Source: Thermincola ferriacetica (GTDB taxonomy: Bacteria; Bacillota; Thermincolia; Thermincolales; Thermincolaceae). Taken from it: DNA of 64,000 nucleotides. A model generated the notes under the pieces. That model searched no databases and was not told the DNA's origin. It saw only the letters and a program-made list of their open reading frames with translations. Made by a program: the position numbers and the translations under genes. The DNA lies in contig NZ_LGTE01000001.1 in the NCBI RefSeq assembly GCF_001263415.1, positions 248,001-312,000 on the forward strand, given 5' to 3'. Within the stretch, counting starts at the first letter, position 1, and the number at the start of each line of letters is the position of its first letter. Positions 52,308-62,020 of this stretch are shown here, in pieces.

Positions 52308-52538
52308 TTGCACGGAGGCACTGCGAAGGATTTGCCTGACCTTATAGGATTCGATATTAACGAAGCTTTGGAGACTTTGGACCGGTTGGGTTACAAAGTT
52401 AAAGAAGTGCAAGTAACGAAACCTATTTTTGCAACAGAGCCAATTGGGGGAGCTAAGGTGGTGCGCCTCAAACCAGTTGGGGACAATCTACTCCAGGTTG
52501 TTGTTGCATACCAGGATTATCTGAAAGGAGGTGCTTAG
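52308..52538 (+). CDS. Small PASTA-like domain protein
   Basis: 76 residues. [27 protein letters not shown] followed by [18 protein letters not shown] fits a single PASTA domain (a beta-lactam/muropeptide-binding module normally at the end of PknB kinases or PBPs), but without a membrane anchor. TTG 52308 has ggaggt upstream inside the frr stop region. Its insertion between frr and uppS is unusual; a second small gene follows. Confidence 0.6.
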   Translation: MHGGTAKDLPDLIGFDINEALETLDRLGYKVKEVQVTKPIFATEPIGGAKVVRLKPVGDNLLQVVVAYQDYLKGGA

Positions 52539-52543
52539 AAGCT

Positions 52544-52708
52544 ATGGCATACAAAATTACCGATGAGTGTGTAGCTTGTGGTACTTGTTTAGACACCTGT
52601 CCTAACGGTGCTATTGAGGAAGGTGATATCTACAAGATCACCGACGCATGCGCTGACTGCGGCGCTTGCGCTGAAGCTTGCCCGACAGGAGCCATTGTAG
52701 AAGAGTAG
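52544..52708 (+). CDS. 2[4Fe-4S] ferredoxin
   Basis: 54 residues with two full clusters, [12 protein letters not shown] and [12 protein letters not shown]. This is the shortest classical clostridial ferredoxin form. RBS aaggaggt lies in the end of the preceding gene, and a strong terminator follows, so it may be the last gene of the rpsB-frr transcript. It is encoded within a translation/isoprenoid block, which has no obvious need for it. Confidence 0.93.
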   Translation: MAYKITDECVACGTCLDTCPNGAIEEGDIYKITDACADCGACAEACPTGAIVEE

Positions 52709-52713
52709 TCTTC

Positions 52714-52745
52714 AAACCCCCTCCTTTCCGAGGGGGTTTGTTTTA
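52714..52745 (+). terminator. Intrinsic terminator
   Basis: aaaccccct (52714-52722) pairs with agggggttt (52731-52739) around an eight-base loop, followed by gtttta. Confidence 0.88.
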
Positions 52746-52770
52746 GCCATATAATTCCTAAGGAGGCACT

Positions 52771-53556
52771 ATGTGTATGGGTTTTTGGAACAAAATTTTT
52801 GGCAAATCTCGACCGAACCCGGCGGAAGAAAAAGAACTGCTAGCTGCTATTGATATGAACAAACTTCCCATGCATATTGCCATAATTATGGATGGCAACG
52901 GACGCTGGGCAGCCCGCAGAGGGTTGCCGCGGGCTGCCGGGCACCGGGCAGGTGTAGAGTCGCTAAGGGATATCGTGAAAACCTGTTCCTCCTTGGGAAT
53001 TAAATACTTAACCGTTTATGCTTTTTCTACCGAAAATTGGAAGCGACCGCAGGAAGAAGTTAATATTTTAATGGATTTGCTGGTAGAATATTTGGGCAAA
53101 GAGATGCGGGAACTGCATCAGAACAATGTTAAAGTGAGAGCTATTGGCCGGATAGAAGAGCTTCCTGCCAGCGCTCAAAAGGCTCTGTCGGATGCCTTTG
53201 AGCTGACCGGTAATAATTCAGGCTTGACCCTTACCCTGGCTTTAAACTACGGTGGGCGTCTGGAAATAGTGGAAGCTGTACAAAAGATTGCGGGTGAGGT
53301 CCTGAAGGGAAAACTGGATCTTAAGGCAATCGATGAAAAAGTGGTTAACGAGCATTTGTATACCGTTGGAATGCCGGAACCGGACCTGGTCATTAGGCCT
53401 TCAGGGGAACTGCGGATTAGTAATTTTCTGCTGTGGCAGATAGCTTACTCTGAACTGTGGTATTCGCCGGTTTTGTGGCCCAGCTTTAGAAAGGTACATT
53501 TGCTGCAGGCGATTATTGATTTTCAAAAACGCCAGCGCAGGTTTGGTGGATTATAA
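52771..53556 (+). CDS. uppS: Undecaprenyl diphosphate synthase (isoprenyl transferase)
   Basis: 261 residues. It builds the C55 carrier lipid for peptidoglycan from FPP and IPP. The Mg-binding motif IIMDGNGRWA has Asp41; TVYAFSTENWKRPQEEV and RPSGELRISNFLLWQ are conserved. A second ATG at 52777 is possible; aaggagg lies four bases before the first. The N-terminal ~30 residues are a lineage-specific extension. Confidence 0.95.
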   Translation: MCMGFWNKIFGKSRPNPAEEKELLAAIDMNKLPMHIAIIMDGNGRWAARRGLPRAAGHRAGVESLRDIVKTCSSLGIKYLTVYAFSTENWKRPQEEVNILMDLLVEYLGKEMRELHQNNVKVRAIGRIEELPASAQKALSDAFELTGNNSGLTLTLALNYGGRLEIVEAVQKIAGEVLKGKLDLKAIDEKVVNEHLYTVGMPEPDLVIRPSGELRISNFLLWQIAYSELWYSPVLWPSFRKVHLLQAIIDFQKRQRRFGGL

Positions 53557-53576
53557 GAAAGTTAAGAGGTATAATT

Positions 53577-54365
53577 ATGTTACTTTACCGGGTTTTAAGT
53601 GCTGTTATCGGAATACCCATATTGCTTTTTTCTGTATGGCTGGGTGGTTGGTACCTGGCTGCTGTAATAACGGTTTTAGCGGTAATTGGCGTATTGGAAT
53701 TTGCCAGAATTGCCGAGGGTATGCAGGTCAAAGTCTGGGTACCCGGAATGTTGATAGGAGTTATTTTATTCATCCTTTCAGTTTTGTTTCCTAAAAAAAT
53801 TAAGCTGGCACTGGTTGTTACCATAATTATTTGGGTCTTTTTATGCCGGACTGTTATCGGAACTCGTTTTAACATATTAAACGGCGCCCTATCCCTGACA
53901 GGGACAATTTATCTTGGTTGGTTACTAAGCCACATTCTGTTATTGCGTGCGTTGGAATTCGGTTTTTATTTGGTTTTATTTGTTTTTATGGCCACGTGGT
54001 TTACAGATACAATGGCTTATTTTGTTGGCTCGGGGATAGGCCGGCACAAGCTGGCCCCTACCATCAGCCCCAAAAAAACAATTGAGGGGGCTGTTGGTGG
54101 GCTAATTGGCAGCACTCTGGCCGGACTTTTGATGTCATTTTTTTTAAAAGAAGTTCCCATGATACACTTGCTGGTTATTGGATTCTTGGCCGGTATTGTG
54201 GGGCAGGCAGGCGACCTGGTTGAATCGGCTATGAAACGAAAAGCAGGGGTCAAAGATTCCGGAAACCTCATACCGGGGCACGGGGGAGTACTTGACCGTT
54301 TCGACAGCATGTTATTTACTGCGCCCTTGGTATACTATTATGTTCAGTTGTTTATAATAAATTGA
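53577..54365 (+). CDS. cdsA: Phosphatidate cytidylyltransferase CdsA
   Basis: 262 residues, about seven to eight membrane helices, ending with the signature DSGNLIPGHGGVLDRFDSML. It makes CDP-diacylglycerol from phosphatidate and CTP. It follows uppS after 20 bases and precedes the ytvI-like gene by 11. Confidence 0.95.
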   Translation: MLLYRVLSAVIGIPILLFSVWLGGWYLAAVITVLAVIGVLEFARIAEGMQVKVWVPGMLIGVILFILSVLFPKKIKLALVVTIIIWVFLCRTVIGTRFNILNGALSLTGTIYLGWLLSHILLLRALEFGFYLVLFVFMATWFTDTMAYFVGSGIGRHKLAPTISPKKTIEGAVGGLIGSTLAGLLMSFFLKEVPMIHLLVIGFLAGIVGQAGDLVESAMKRKAGVKDSGNLIPGHGGVLDRFDSMLFTAPLVYYYVQLFIIN

Positions 54366-54376
54366 GGTGACTTTTT

Positions 54377-55444
54377 TTGAAACACCTGATAAAAAATCTT
54401 TTTGTCATCCTGATTATAGTTTCAGGCACATACCTGTTTTACCGGTACATATTACCGTATATTGTACCTTTTGTTATTGCCGGCGTATTGACTGTTTTTA
54501 TTGAGCCGCTGGTGCGCCTGCTGCAGTCCAAAGCAAAACTGCCAAGAGCGCCGGCGGTGATAATATCATTGATACTGATCATTGGTTTGACAGGTACTTT
54601 ATTGACTCTGTTTGTTGCTCGGCTGGTTGCAGAGTTAATAGAGTTTTCTTCTTCCTTGCCCATGTATACGGAAATGCTGGCTAAAAACATCGTTCATTTA
54701 CGGGCAACTGCCGAAAGTTTTTATTTCAGCCTACCGGCTAGCCTGCTGGAGTTTATTGCCAACAATATGGGGACAATCGAAAAAAACATTGGCGCTTATT
54801 TGACCCAATTGCAGGCTTTTACTAAGGAAATGTTGAACCAATTTATTATTCTTGTTTCTTCCGTCCCGGGAATTTTGGTGATAATTTTTGTCAGCCTGAT
54901 TGCCACTTTTTTTATGGCCAAGGACCGCCGGGTTATTATAGGGTTTTGGCTGCGTATAATGCCTGAACCTTGGGGGTCAAAGACCATTCAGGTTTTAAAG
55001 GATGTGAGTGCGGCCCTTTTCGGGTACGCCAGGGCCCAGTTAATTTTAATAAGTATAACTTTTTTCAATTCATTAATTGGGCTGGCTATTATTGATGCGC
55101 CATATATCCTTTTGATGGCGGCAATGATCGGGGTTTTTGATCTGATTCCGGTGTTAGGTCCGGGTACTGTTTATATACCCTGGATCATATGGGAAATAAT
55201 TAATAATAATGTTGTATTTGCTGTAAAACTGGGTGTGGTTTATATTATAATAGTAATTATCAGGCAGGTATTGGAAGCTAAAGTGGTGGCCAATGCGATG
55301 GGTTTACACCCTTTAGCGACTTTAATTTCCATCTACGTTGGTCTGCAGATTTTCGGTCCCCTGGGACTTGTTTTGGGACCTTTGTTTTTGATAGGATTGA
55401 AAGCGCTGGCCAAAGCGGGTATTGTTGATTGGCCTTCAGGATAA
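54377..55444 (+). CDS. AI-2E/YtvI-family membrane protein
   Basis: 355 residues with about seven helices. Two helices at the N-terminus, a soluble central region (about 80-150), then RVIIGFWLRIMPEPWGSKTI and the C-terminal GVFDLIPVLGPGTVYIPWII, as in the AI-2E/YtvI (sporulation integral membrane) family. Start TTG 54377 follows gaggtga. It sits between cdsA and dxr, where most relatives have no gene; the dxr start lies downstream of its end. Function not known. Confidence 0.82.
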   Translation: MKHLIKNLFVILIIVSGTYLFYRYILPYIVPFVIAGVLTVFIEPLVRLLQSKAKLPRAPAVIISLILIIGLTGTLLTLFVARLVAELIEFSSSLPMYTEMLAKNIVHLRATAESFYFSLPASLLEFIANNMGTIEKNIGAYLTQLQAFTKEMLNQFIILVSSVPGILVIIFVSLIATFFMAKDRRVIIGFWLRIMPEPWGSKTIQVLKDVSAALFGYARAQLILISITFFNSLIGLAIIDAPYILLMAAMIGVFDLIPVLGPGTVYIPWIIWEIINNNVVFAVKLGVVYIIIVIIRQVLEAKVVANAMGLHPLATLISIYVGLQIFGPLGLVLGPLFLIGLKALAKAGIVDWPSG

Positions 55445-55473
55445 AATACTACATACGTGGGGAGAAAAAAACG

Positions 55474-56619
55474 GTGAAAAATATTGCTATTATAGGAAGT
55501 ACCGGTTCTATAGGCACCCAAACACTGGAAGTCATAGATTTATTTCCAGATCATTTTAATGTAGTTGCCCTGGCGGCCGGTTCCAACACGGAGCTGCTGG
55601 CAGAGCAGGCGGCCAGGTACAGGCCCCAACTGGTTTGCATAGGCCAAAAAGATCTTTATCATGACCTGAAAGAAAAAATAGGGCATCTGGAATGTAAAGT
55701 TACCGCTGGCCCGGAGGGGCTGGTGGAAGTTGCTACCTTTAGCAAAGCAGATGTAGTGGTTACATCTATTACAGGCGCTTTAGGGCTTGTTCCGACGGTA
55801 GAAGCTATAAAATCCGGCAAAAATATTGCCCTGGCTAATAAGGAAACTCTGGTTGCTGCCGGGGATATCGTGATGGCTTTGGCCCATGAATACGGGGTGA
55901 AGATACTGCCAGTCGACAGTGAACATTCCGCCATCTTTCAGTGCCTGAACGGGGAAGATAACCGGCGAATCAGGAAATTAATCCTTACGGCGTCGGGGGG
56001 GCCTTTCCGGGGAAAAAACCGGTCGCAGCTTGTTCATATCGGTCCGGAAGATGCCTTGCGTCATCCTAACTGGTGCATGGGCGCTAAAATTACTGTTGAT
56101 TCCGCTACTTTAATGAATAAAGGGCTTGAGGTTATCGAAGCCAAGTGGTTGTTTGGCGTGGATTTATCCAACATTGACGTGGTCATTCATCCCCAGAGTG
56201 TAATCCATTCGATGGTCGAGTTTGTCGATGGTTCCATAATCGCACAGTTAGGACTGCCGGATATGAAGTTACCTATTCAGTATGCCTTAACTTATCCGCA
56301 GCGCGAACCTAATAATTTTCCCCGGCTTAATTTGAGCCAAATCAGAAACTTAACCTTTGAAGAACCGGACAGGCAGACTTTTTCCTGCTTGGATATAGCC
56401 TTTGCGGCGGCTAGGAAAGGAGGAACCATGCCGGCGGTAATGAATGCAGCCAATGAAGAGGCAGTGGCGCTCTTTTTAAAGAAAAAGATAAAGTTCCTCG
56501 ATATTCCGAATATAATTCTCAAGGTAATGGAAAGACACCGGTTGATAGAAAAGCCGCAGTTAAGCCAGATTCTGGAATGTGATGCCTGGGCCAGACAGGA
56601 AGTTTACACGTTGCTGTAA
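55474..56619 (+). CDS. dxr: 1-deoxy-D-xylulose 5-phosphate reductoisomerase
   Basis: 381 residues. IspC/Dxr converts DXP to MEP with NADPH and Mg2+. Motifs: NAD-binding IAIIGSTGSIGTQTLEV, ALANKETLVAAG, LPVDSEHSAIFQCL and VIHPQSVIHSMVEF. GTG 55474 is preferred (gggagaa nine bases before); the frame is open from 55429, overlapping the ytvI end. It starts the MEP-pathway segment (dxr, rseP, ispG). Confidence 0.95.
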   Translation: MKNIAIIGSTGSIGTQTLEVIDLFPDHFNVVALAAGSNTELLAEQAARYRPQLVCIGQKDLYHDLKEKIGHLECKVTAGPEGLVEVATFSKADVVVTSITGALGLVPTVEAIKSGKNIALANKETLVAAGDIVMALAHEYGVKILPVDSEHSAIFQCLNGEDNRRIRKLILTASGGPFRGKNRSQLVHIGPEDALRHPNWCMGAKITVDSATLMNKGLEVIEAKWLFGVDLSNIDVVIHPQSVIHSMVEFVDGSIIAQLGLPDMKLPIQYALTYPQREPNNFPRLNLSQIRNLTFEEPDRQTFSCLDIAFAAARKGGTMPAVMNAANEEAVALFLKKKIKFLDIPNIILKVMERHRLIEKPQLSQILECDAWARQEVYTLL

Positions 56620-56652
56620 GCGACATTTTTGACAGCAAGGAAGGTGGGATTT

Positions 56653-57753
56653 ATGTTAGAGTCTTTTTTGCATACTGTTATTTACACAATATTACCGGCT
56701 ATAGTTGTTTTCGGCATGATGATTATTTTTCACGAGTTGGGCCATTTTTTGGTGGCCAAGTTGATGGGGGTGCAGGTTTTCGAATTTTCTATCGGCTTCG
56801 GACCCAGAATATATCGGTTTGTTAAGGGCGAAACTTTCTACACTTTAAGGTCACTTCCTTTGGGCGGTTTTGTCCGCATGGCCGGTATGGATGCGGAAGA
56901 GGATAACCGAGAGATGGAAAAACGGAAAGAACTATGTGCTGAGAAGGGCGTTGATTTCGATTTCTGCGTTGATCCCGAACGGAGTTTTAACAACAAAGGA
57001 GCGCTCCAGAGGATTGCTGTAATTGCAGCAGGTCCACTGATGAATTTTGTTTTAGCCGTATTTCTTTATGCGATTATGTATGCTTATATTGGGTTGCCGG
57101 TAAACGTAATTAAGGAAGTATCTCCCGGAAAACCTGCTGCCGCAGCAGGGATCAAACCAGGGGACAAGGTGGTGGCTGTTAATAATAAGCCCGTCCGAAC
57201 CTGGGAGGGTCTGGTGGACGTAATTCATAACAGCGCCAATAAAAAAGTGACCCTGACAGTCGAAAGAGACAATCGCCGACAGTCTTTTACCGTTGTGCCG
57301 GAGTTAGACAAAACAAATAAAATCGGTCTCATTGGCATAGCGCCTGTTATAGAGAGACCGGGTATACTGAAATCCATAAGTTTGGGTACTGTCCATACCT
57401 ACAGGGTTCTTGCACTGACCTTTGATTTTCTCGGTAAAATGTTTGCTAAGCAGGTGCCTGTTGAGTTGAGCGGTCCAGTCCGAATCACTATGGAATTGGG
57501 TAAGGCGGCGGAGATGGGCATTATGCCGCTTATTCAACTGGCAGGATTTCTCAGTATCCAGATAGGGCTGTTCAATTTGTTCCCCATTCCTGCCCTTGAC
57601 GGCAGCAGGATTATCTTCCTGGGTATAGAAGGATTAAGGGGGCGTCCTGTCGATCCTTCCAAGGAAAACTTTATCCACCTGGTGGGGTTAAGCCTCCTTC
57701 TGCTGTTGATGGTGGTTATAACTTATAAAGATATTTTACACATAATCGGCTAG
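56653..57753 (+). CDS. rseP: Site-2 protease RseP (RIP metalloprotease)
   Basis: 366 residues, membrane zinc protease. HExxH is HELGH (27-31) in the first helix; a PDZ domain lies at about 165-250 (VNVIKEVSPGKPAAAAGIKP); the third zinc ligand is in NLFPIPALDGSR. It cleaves anti-sigma factors inside the membrane. ATG 56653 follows gaaggtgg; the frame is open earlier. Single PDZ form, as in Firmicutes. Confidence 0.94.
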   Translation: MLESFLHTVIYTILPAIVVFGMMIIFHELGHFLVAKLMGVQVFEFSIGFGPRIYRFVKGETFYTLRSLPLGGFVRMAGMDAEEDNREMEKRKELCAEKGVDFDFCVDPERSFNNKGALQRIAVIAAGPLMNFVLAVFLYAIMYAYIGLPVNVIKEVSPGKPAAAAGIKPGDKVVAVNNKPVRTWEGLVDVIHNSANKKVTLTVERDNRRQSFTVVPELDKTNKIGLIGIAPVIERPGILKSISLGTVHTYRVLALTFDFLGKMFAKQVPVELSGPVRITMELGKAAEMGIMPLIQLAGFLSIQIGLFNLFPIPALDGSRIIFLGIEGLRGRPVDPSKENFIHLVGLSLLLLLMVVITYKDILHIIG

Positions 57754-57764
57754 GGGGTGGGGAT

Positions 57765-58832
57765 TTGCAGCGGAGGAAAACCAGGCAGATTTTTATCGGC
57801 AATGTGCCCGTTGGCGGGGACGCTCCTGTTGTGGTACAGTCCATGACCAATAGCGATACGAGGAATGTTCCCGGCACCCTGGATCAGATTCGGCGGCTGG
57901 CGGAGGCCGGGTGTGAAATTGTCAGGGTTGCCGTACCTGATGATGAAGCCGCCCAGTCTTTAAAAGAGATTACCCGGCAGTCACCGCTGCCGGTAATTGC
58001 TGATATTCACTTCGATTACCGTTTGGCATTAAAAGCTATGGACAACGGTGTCGCCGGGCTCCGGCTGAATCCGGGAAACATAGGGGGCCGCGAAAAGGTG
58101 CGGGCCGTTGTAAATGAAGCCAAAGGGCGGAAAATTCCTATCAGGATAGGGGTCAATGCCGGGTCGCTGGAAAAAAAGATTATCGAAAAGTATGGTGGTA
58201 TTACAGCAGAGGGTATGGTGGAAAGCGCCCTCAACCACGTACATATACTGGAGGATTTGGATTTTTACGATATAAAAATATCTTTAAAGACTTTTGAGAT
58301 TCCCTTGCTTATTCAAGCTTACCGGATGATGGCTGAGCAGGTGGATTACCCCTTACACATAGGGGTAACGGAGGCCGGTACCATAAGAACGGGAACTATT
58401 CGTTCAGCAGTGGGCATAGGCGCCCTGCTCAGTATGGGCATTGGCGATACGGTACGGGTATCTTTAACGGGCGACCCTGTGGAAGAAGTATGGGTTGCTT
58501 ATGAAATATTAAAGAGTCTGCATCTTAGAGAACGCGGGCCTACAATTGTATCATGTCCGACCTGTGGCCGGACCCAGATAGATCTTATACCCCTGGCAGA
58601 AGAAGTGGAGAAGAGACTGCATAGCCTGGACAGGCCTCTAAAGGTGGCTATTATGGGTTGTGTGGTAAACGGTCCGGGTGAAGCAAGGGAAGCTGATATC
58701 GGGATTGCCGGCGGTCGGGGAGTGGGAATACTGTTCCGTAAAGGCGAAATAATTAAAAGGGTTAAAGAAGAAAACCTCCTGGATGAACTTATGGAGGAAA
58801 TTAAAAATATGTGTAGGGAGGAGAAGGAATGA
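57765..58832 (+). CDS. ispG: 4-hydroxy-3-methylbut-2-enyl diphosphate synthase (flavodoxin/ferredoxin)
   Basis: 355 residues. IspG reduces MEcPP to HMBPP with a [4Fe-4S] cluster; the cluster cysteines are in [12 protein letters not shown] and [24 protein letters not shown] and [10 protein letters not shown] are typical. Start TTG 57765 behind agggggtgggg. It overlaps proS by four bases. Its electrons could come from one of the small ferredoxins nearby (inference). Confidence 0.96.
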   Translation: MQRRKTRQIFIGNVPVGGDAPVVVQSMTNSDTRNVPGTLDQIRRLAEAGCEIVRVAVPDDEAAQSLKEITRQSPLPVIADIHFDYRLALKAMDNGVAGLRLNPGNIGGREKVRAVVNEAKGRKIPIRIGVNAGSLEKKIIEKYGGITAEGMVESALNHVHILEDLDFYDIKISLKTFEIPLLIQAYRMMAEQVDYPLHIGVTEAGTIRTGTIRSAVGIGALLSMGIGDTVRVSLTGDPVEEVWVAYEILKSLHLRERGPTIVSCPTCGRTQIDLIPLAEEVEKRLHSLDRPLKVAIMGCVVNGPGEAREADIGIAGGRGVGILFRKGEIIKRVKEENLLDELMEEIKNMCREEKE

Positions 58833-60568
58833 GGGCATCAGAGATTCTTGCGCCAACCCTGCGTGAAGTTCCGGCTGAAGCAGAAGTTATCAGCCATATT
58901 TTAATGTTGAGAGCGGGTTTCATCAGGAAGTCCGCATCGGGTATTTATACATATTTGCCATTAGCCAATCGGGTCATTAAAAAAGTATCCCAGATTGTAA
59001 GGGAGGAGATGGACAGAAAAGGGGGTCAGGAATTAATACTGCCTATTATGCAGCCTGCAGAATTGTGGCAGGAATCGGGGAGATGGGATGTATACGGAGA
59101 CGAACTTTTCCGGTTAAAAGACCGCCATGGGCGTTCTTTTGCCCTTGGTCCGACGCATGAAGAGATTATCACTGACCTGGTTCGCAACGAGATTCGGTCA
59201 TACAAGCAAATGCCCATGCTTCTTTACCAGATACAAAACAAATACCGCGATGAGCGGCGGCCGCGTTTTGGCTTGATGCGCGGTCGGGAATTTATCATGA
59301 AAGACTTGTATTCCTTCGACCGCGATGAGGCGGGTCTGGACGAGAGTTATAACAAGATGTTCGATGCTTACACCCGCGTATTCAGCCGTTGTGGTTTAAA
59401 GTTTCGTCCCGTAGAGGCCGATTCCGGCGCCATAGGCGGGAGTTCCACCCACGAATTTATGGTGCTTGCAGAATCTGGCGAAGCGGCCATAGTTTATTGT
59501 ACGGAATGTGAATATGCGGCCAACGTGGAAAAAGCAGAAGCCTGCTCTGTTGACACAGTTACACCGATGGACATGTTTCCTATGGAAGAAGTGGCTACGC
59601 CTAATGCGAGAACTATAGAAGAGGTTACGGCCATGCTGGGAGTAGGTCCGGAAAACCTGATTAAGACCCTGATCTATGAAACAGAAAAAGAAGAAGTGGT
59701 AGCTCTGGTCAGGGGAGACCGTGAAGTTAACGAGATCAAGCTGTTGAATGTTCTGGGGGCTCTGCATCTTGACCTGGCCGGCAGCGAGACCGTACAGAGA
59801 ATAACAGGAGCCGAAGTGGGCTTTGCCGGGCCGGTAGGCTTGAAGAACGTCACTATTATAGCTGACCATGAAGTGATGAAAATGGTCAATGCTGTGGCGG
59901 GCGCAAACAAAACAGGTTATCATCTGAAAAACGTCAAACCCGGCAGAGATTTCAAGCCTGATATGGAAGCCGATATCCGTATTGTGCAGGCCGGTGAGCC
60001 GTGCCCCAGATGTAACGGCACCTTAGCCATGGCAAGAGGGATAGAGGTTGGCCAAATATTTAAACTCGGTACCAAATACAGCAAGGCGTTGGGGGCCAAA
60101 TTTCTTGACGAAAACGGGAAGGAACAGTACATCGTTATGGGCTGTTACGGGATAGGAATTACCAGAACTGTGGCGGCGGCCATAGAGCAGAACCATGATC
60201 AGGATGGGATTATCTGGCCTATGTCCATAGCGCCGTTCCAGGTAATAGTAGTTCCCGTAAGTGCCAAATCTTCTGAACAGGTGGAACTGGCCGAAAGGAT
60301 TTACTCTCAGCTACTTGAGGCCGGGATAGAAGTCATTATTGACGACAGAAGCGAACGGCCCGGTGTGAAGTTTAAGGATGCCGATTTAATTGGCTACCCG
60401 ATCCGGGTAACTGTTGGGAATAAGGCTGTTGACGAAGGCAGGGTAGAGGTCCGCCTGCGCAAGACCGGCGACACCAGGGACCTGCCTGTAGAGGAAGTTG
60501 TCACTTATGTAAAAAATCTGGTGGACGAAGAAATGAAAAGACTCAATTCATACCGCATAGAAGAATAA
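58829..60568 (+). CDS. proS: Prolyl-tRNA synthetase (bacterial type, with editing domain)
   Basis: 579 residues, class II. Motifs: [58 protein letters not shown], and SYDRDEAGL-like [13 protein letters not shown]. The INS editing domain lies at about 230-400, and the C-terminal anticodon domain at about 470-570. Length is normal. It overlaps ispG. Confidence 0.97.
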   Translation: MRASEILAPTLREVPAEAEVISHILMLRAGFIRKSASGIYTYLPLANRVIKKVSQIVREEMDRKGGQELILPIMQPAELWQESGRWDVYGDELFRLKDRHGRSFALGPTHEEIITDLVRNEIRSYKQMPMLLYQIQNKYRDERRPRFGLMRGREFIMKDLYSFDRDEAGLDESYNKMFDAYTRVFSRCGLKFRPVEADSGAIGGSSTHEFMVLAESGEAAIVYCTECEYAANVEKAEACSVDTVTPMDMFPMEEVATPNARTIEEVTAMLGVGPENLIKTLIYETEKEEVVALVRGDREVNEIKLLNVLGALHLDLAGSETVQRITGAEVGFAGPVGLKNVTIIADHEVMKMVNAVAGANKTGYHLKNVKPGRDFKPDMEADIRIVQAGEPCPRCNGTLAMARGIEVGQIFKLGTKYSKALGAKFLDENGKEQYIVMGCYGIGITRTVAAAIEQNHDQDGIIWPMSIAPFQVIVVPVSAKSSEQVELAERIYSQLLEAGIEVIIDDRSERPGVKFKDADLIGYPIRVTVGNKAVDEGRVEVRLRKTGDTRDLPVEEVVTYVKNLVDEEMKRLNSYRIEE

Positions 60569-60587
60569 GCAGGGCATATCCAGTCTA

Positions 60588-60629
60588 ATATATACCTGAT
60601 ACCGAATATTCAGGAGGTTAGGTATATAT
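60588..60629 (+). other. Hairpin enclosing the ribosome site of the glycosyltransferase gene
   Basis: atatatacct (60588-60597) and aggtatatat (60620-60629) pair perfectly; the loop holds caggagg (60611-60617) and the right arm includes the first two bases of the ATG at 60628. Such an AU-rich stem could hide the start site at low temperature or bind a protein. Confidence 0.6.
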
Positions 60630-61257
60630 GGACGTGGCGGCAGTTATCCCTGCTTTCAACGAAGAAAAAACCATAGCCCAGGTGGTCAAAACGGTCAGGG
60701 AAGTTCCCCTGGTGAAGGAAATCATCGTGGTAAATGACGGGTCAACAGACAATACAGGAAGAATTGCCGAAGAGGCAGGGGCCCGGGTTATTGACCTGCG
60801 CAGCAACGTGGGTAAAGGCGGCGCCATGGCTGTCGGTGTGCGTTCAACGCAGGCCGGCATAATTCTTTTTTTGGATGCCGATTTGATTGGTTTGCAGCCT
60901 TCCCATGTTTATGACCTGATTAACCCTGTTTTGCAGGGTGAGACGGAAATGACCATTGGAGTTTTTGATGAAGGAAGATTTGCTACCGATTTGGCCCAGT
61001 TTCTCACCCCGTATTTGAGTGGTCAACGGGCGGTGAAAAGAGAAATTTTTGAAACGGTCTCCGGGCTGGATCTTTCGCGTTTTGGGGTTGAAATAGCCCT
61101 GACCCGTTTTGTAAAATCTGCAGGAATTTCCTTCAAGGAAGTAGAATTAAAACAAATGTCGCATTTGATGAAGGAAGAAAAACTGGGATTAATTAAAGGC
61201 TTTAAAGCCAGGATGAAAATGTATTGGGAAATTGCCAAGTGTGTTGGTCGTAATTAA
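60628..61257 (+). CDS. Family 2 glycosyltransferase
   Basis: 209 residues, GT-A fold: AVIPAFNEEKTIAQVVKTV, EIIVVNDGSTDNT, GKGGAMAVGV, and the metal-binding LFLDADL. It probably transfers a sugar from a nucleotide sugar or polyprenol carrier; the acceptor is unknown. No C-terminal membrane helices, unlike dolichol-phosphate mannosyltransferases with anchors. Its start codon lies in a hairpin. Confidence 0.85.
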   Translation: MDVAAVIPAFNEEKTIAQVVKTVREVPLVKEIIVVNDGSTDNTGRIAEEAGARVIDLRSNVGKGGAMAVGVRSTQAGIILFLDADLIGLQPSHVYDLINPVLQGETEMTIGVFDEGRFATDLAQFLTPYLSGQRAVKREIFETVSGLDLSRFGVEIALTRFVKSAGISFKEVELKQMSHLMKEEKLGLIKGFKARMKMYWEIAKCVGRN

Positions 61258-61305
61258 ATACTTAAGAATTGGCCTCATGCAATGGGCAAATACGGAGGGC
61301 GCCGG

Positions 61306-61977
61306 ATGACATTTACAGAATACGATGTGGTTATGCGCATAGTATTGTCTTGTGTACTGGGCGGCCTGATCGGCCTTGAACGGGAAAGTTTAAATAAATC
61401 TGCCGGTTTTAGGACCCATATTTTGGTTTGTGTCGGTTCCGCCTTAATTATGATAGTTTCGCAGGAGATATATTTTCAGTACAGACATGATACGCCTATG
61501 GATCCGGCGCGAATAGCAGCTCAGGTGGTAAGCGGCATTGGTTTTTTGGGCGCCGGTACGATTATGCGGGAAGGAGCCACCGTTAAGGGTCTTACTACTG
61601 CCGCCACTCTTTGGGTGGTGGCAGGGGTAGGTCTGGCAGTCGGCGCCGGAGTTTATTTTGGGGCTCTGGTTACTACGGGAGTAGTCTTTTTAGCCCTGAT
61701 TTACCTCGGAAAAGTTGAGAGACTGATGGCCGGGGTAAGCCATTATCAGTCCCTGCTACTGACCATTGATAACCGACCGGGACAGTTGGGAAGGATAGGC
61801 TGTTTCCTGGGTGACCACGGAGTAAATATCCATAATATTCAGCTTAAACAGTTAAAGGAAGGTCACCAGATCTTAATGGAAGTAGATGTGATTATGCCTC
61901 ATGACCTGGACATGCAGGAATTGATGCATATGCTTGCCGATGTGCCGGGGGTACACCAGGTATCACACAATGATTAA
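61306..61977 (+). CDS. MgtC/SapB family membrane protein
   Basis: 223 residues from ATG 61306 (ggagg seven bases before). Four to five N-terminal helices with GGLIGLERESLNKSAGFRTH and SGIGFLGAGTIMREGATVKG, then a C-terminal ACT-like domain (LLLTIDNRPGQLGRIGCFLG). Relatives affect Mg2+ homeostasis or virulence; function in Firmicutes is unclear. Confidence 0.87.
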   Translation: MTFTEYDVVMRIVLSCVLGGLIGLERESLNKSAGFRTHILVCVGSALIMIVSQEIYFQYRHDTPMDPARIAAQVVSGIGFLGAGTIMREGATVKGLTTAATLWVVAGVGLAVGAGVYFGALVTTGVVFLALIYLGKVERLMAGVSHYQSLLLTIDNRPGQLGRIGCFLGDHGVNIHNIQLKQLKEGHQILMEVDVIMPHDLDMQELMHMLADVPGVHQVSHND

Positions 61978-62020
61978 ATTGCCTTACAAAAGAGACAAAA
62001 AGATTCGGGGAGGATGTTTA

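Noticed and set aside
59396..59923. Long antisense frame within proS
   Set aside because: Histidine/phenylalanine-rich shadow of proS codons without start signals.
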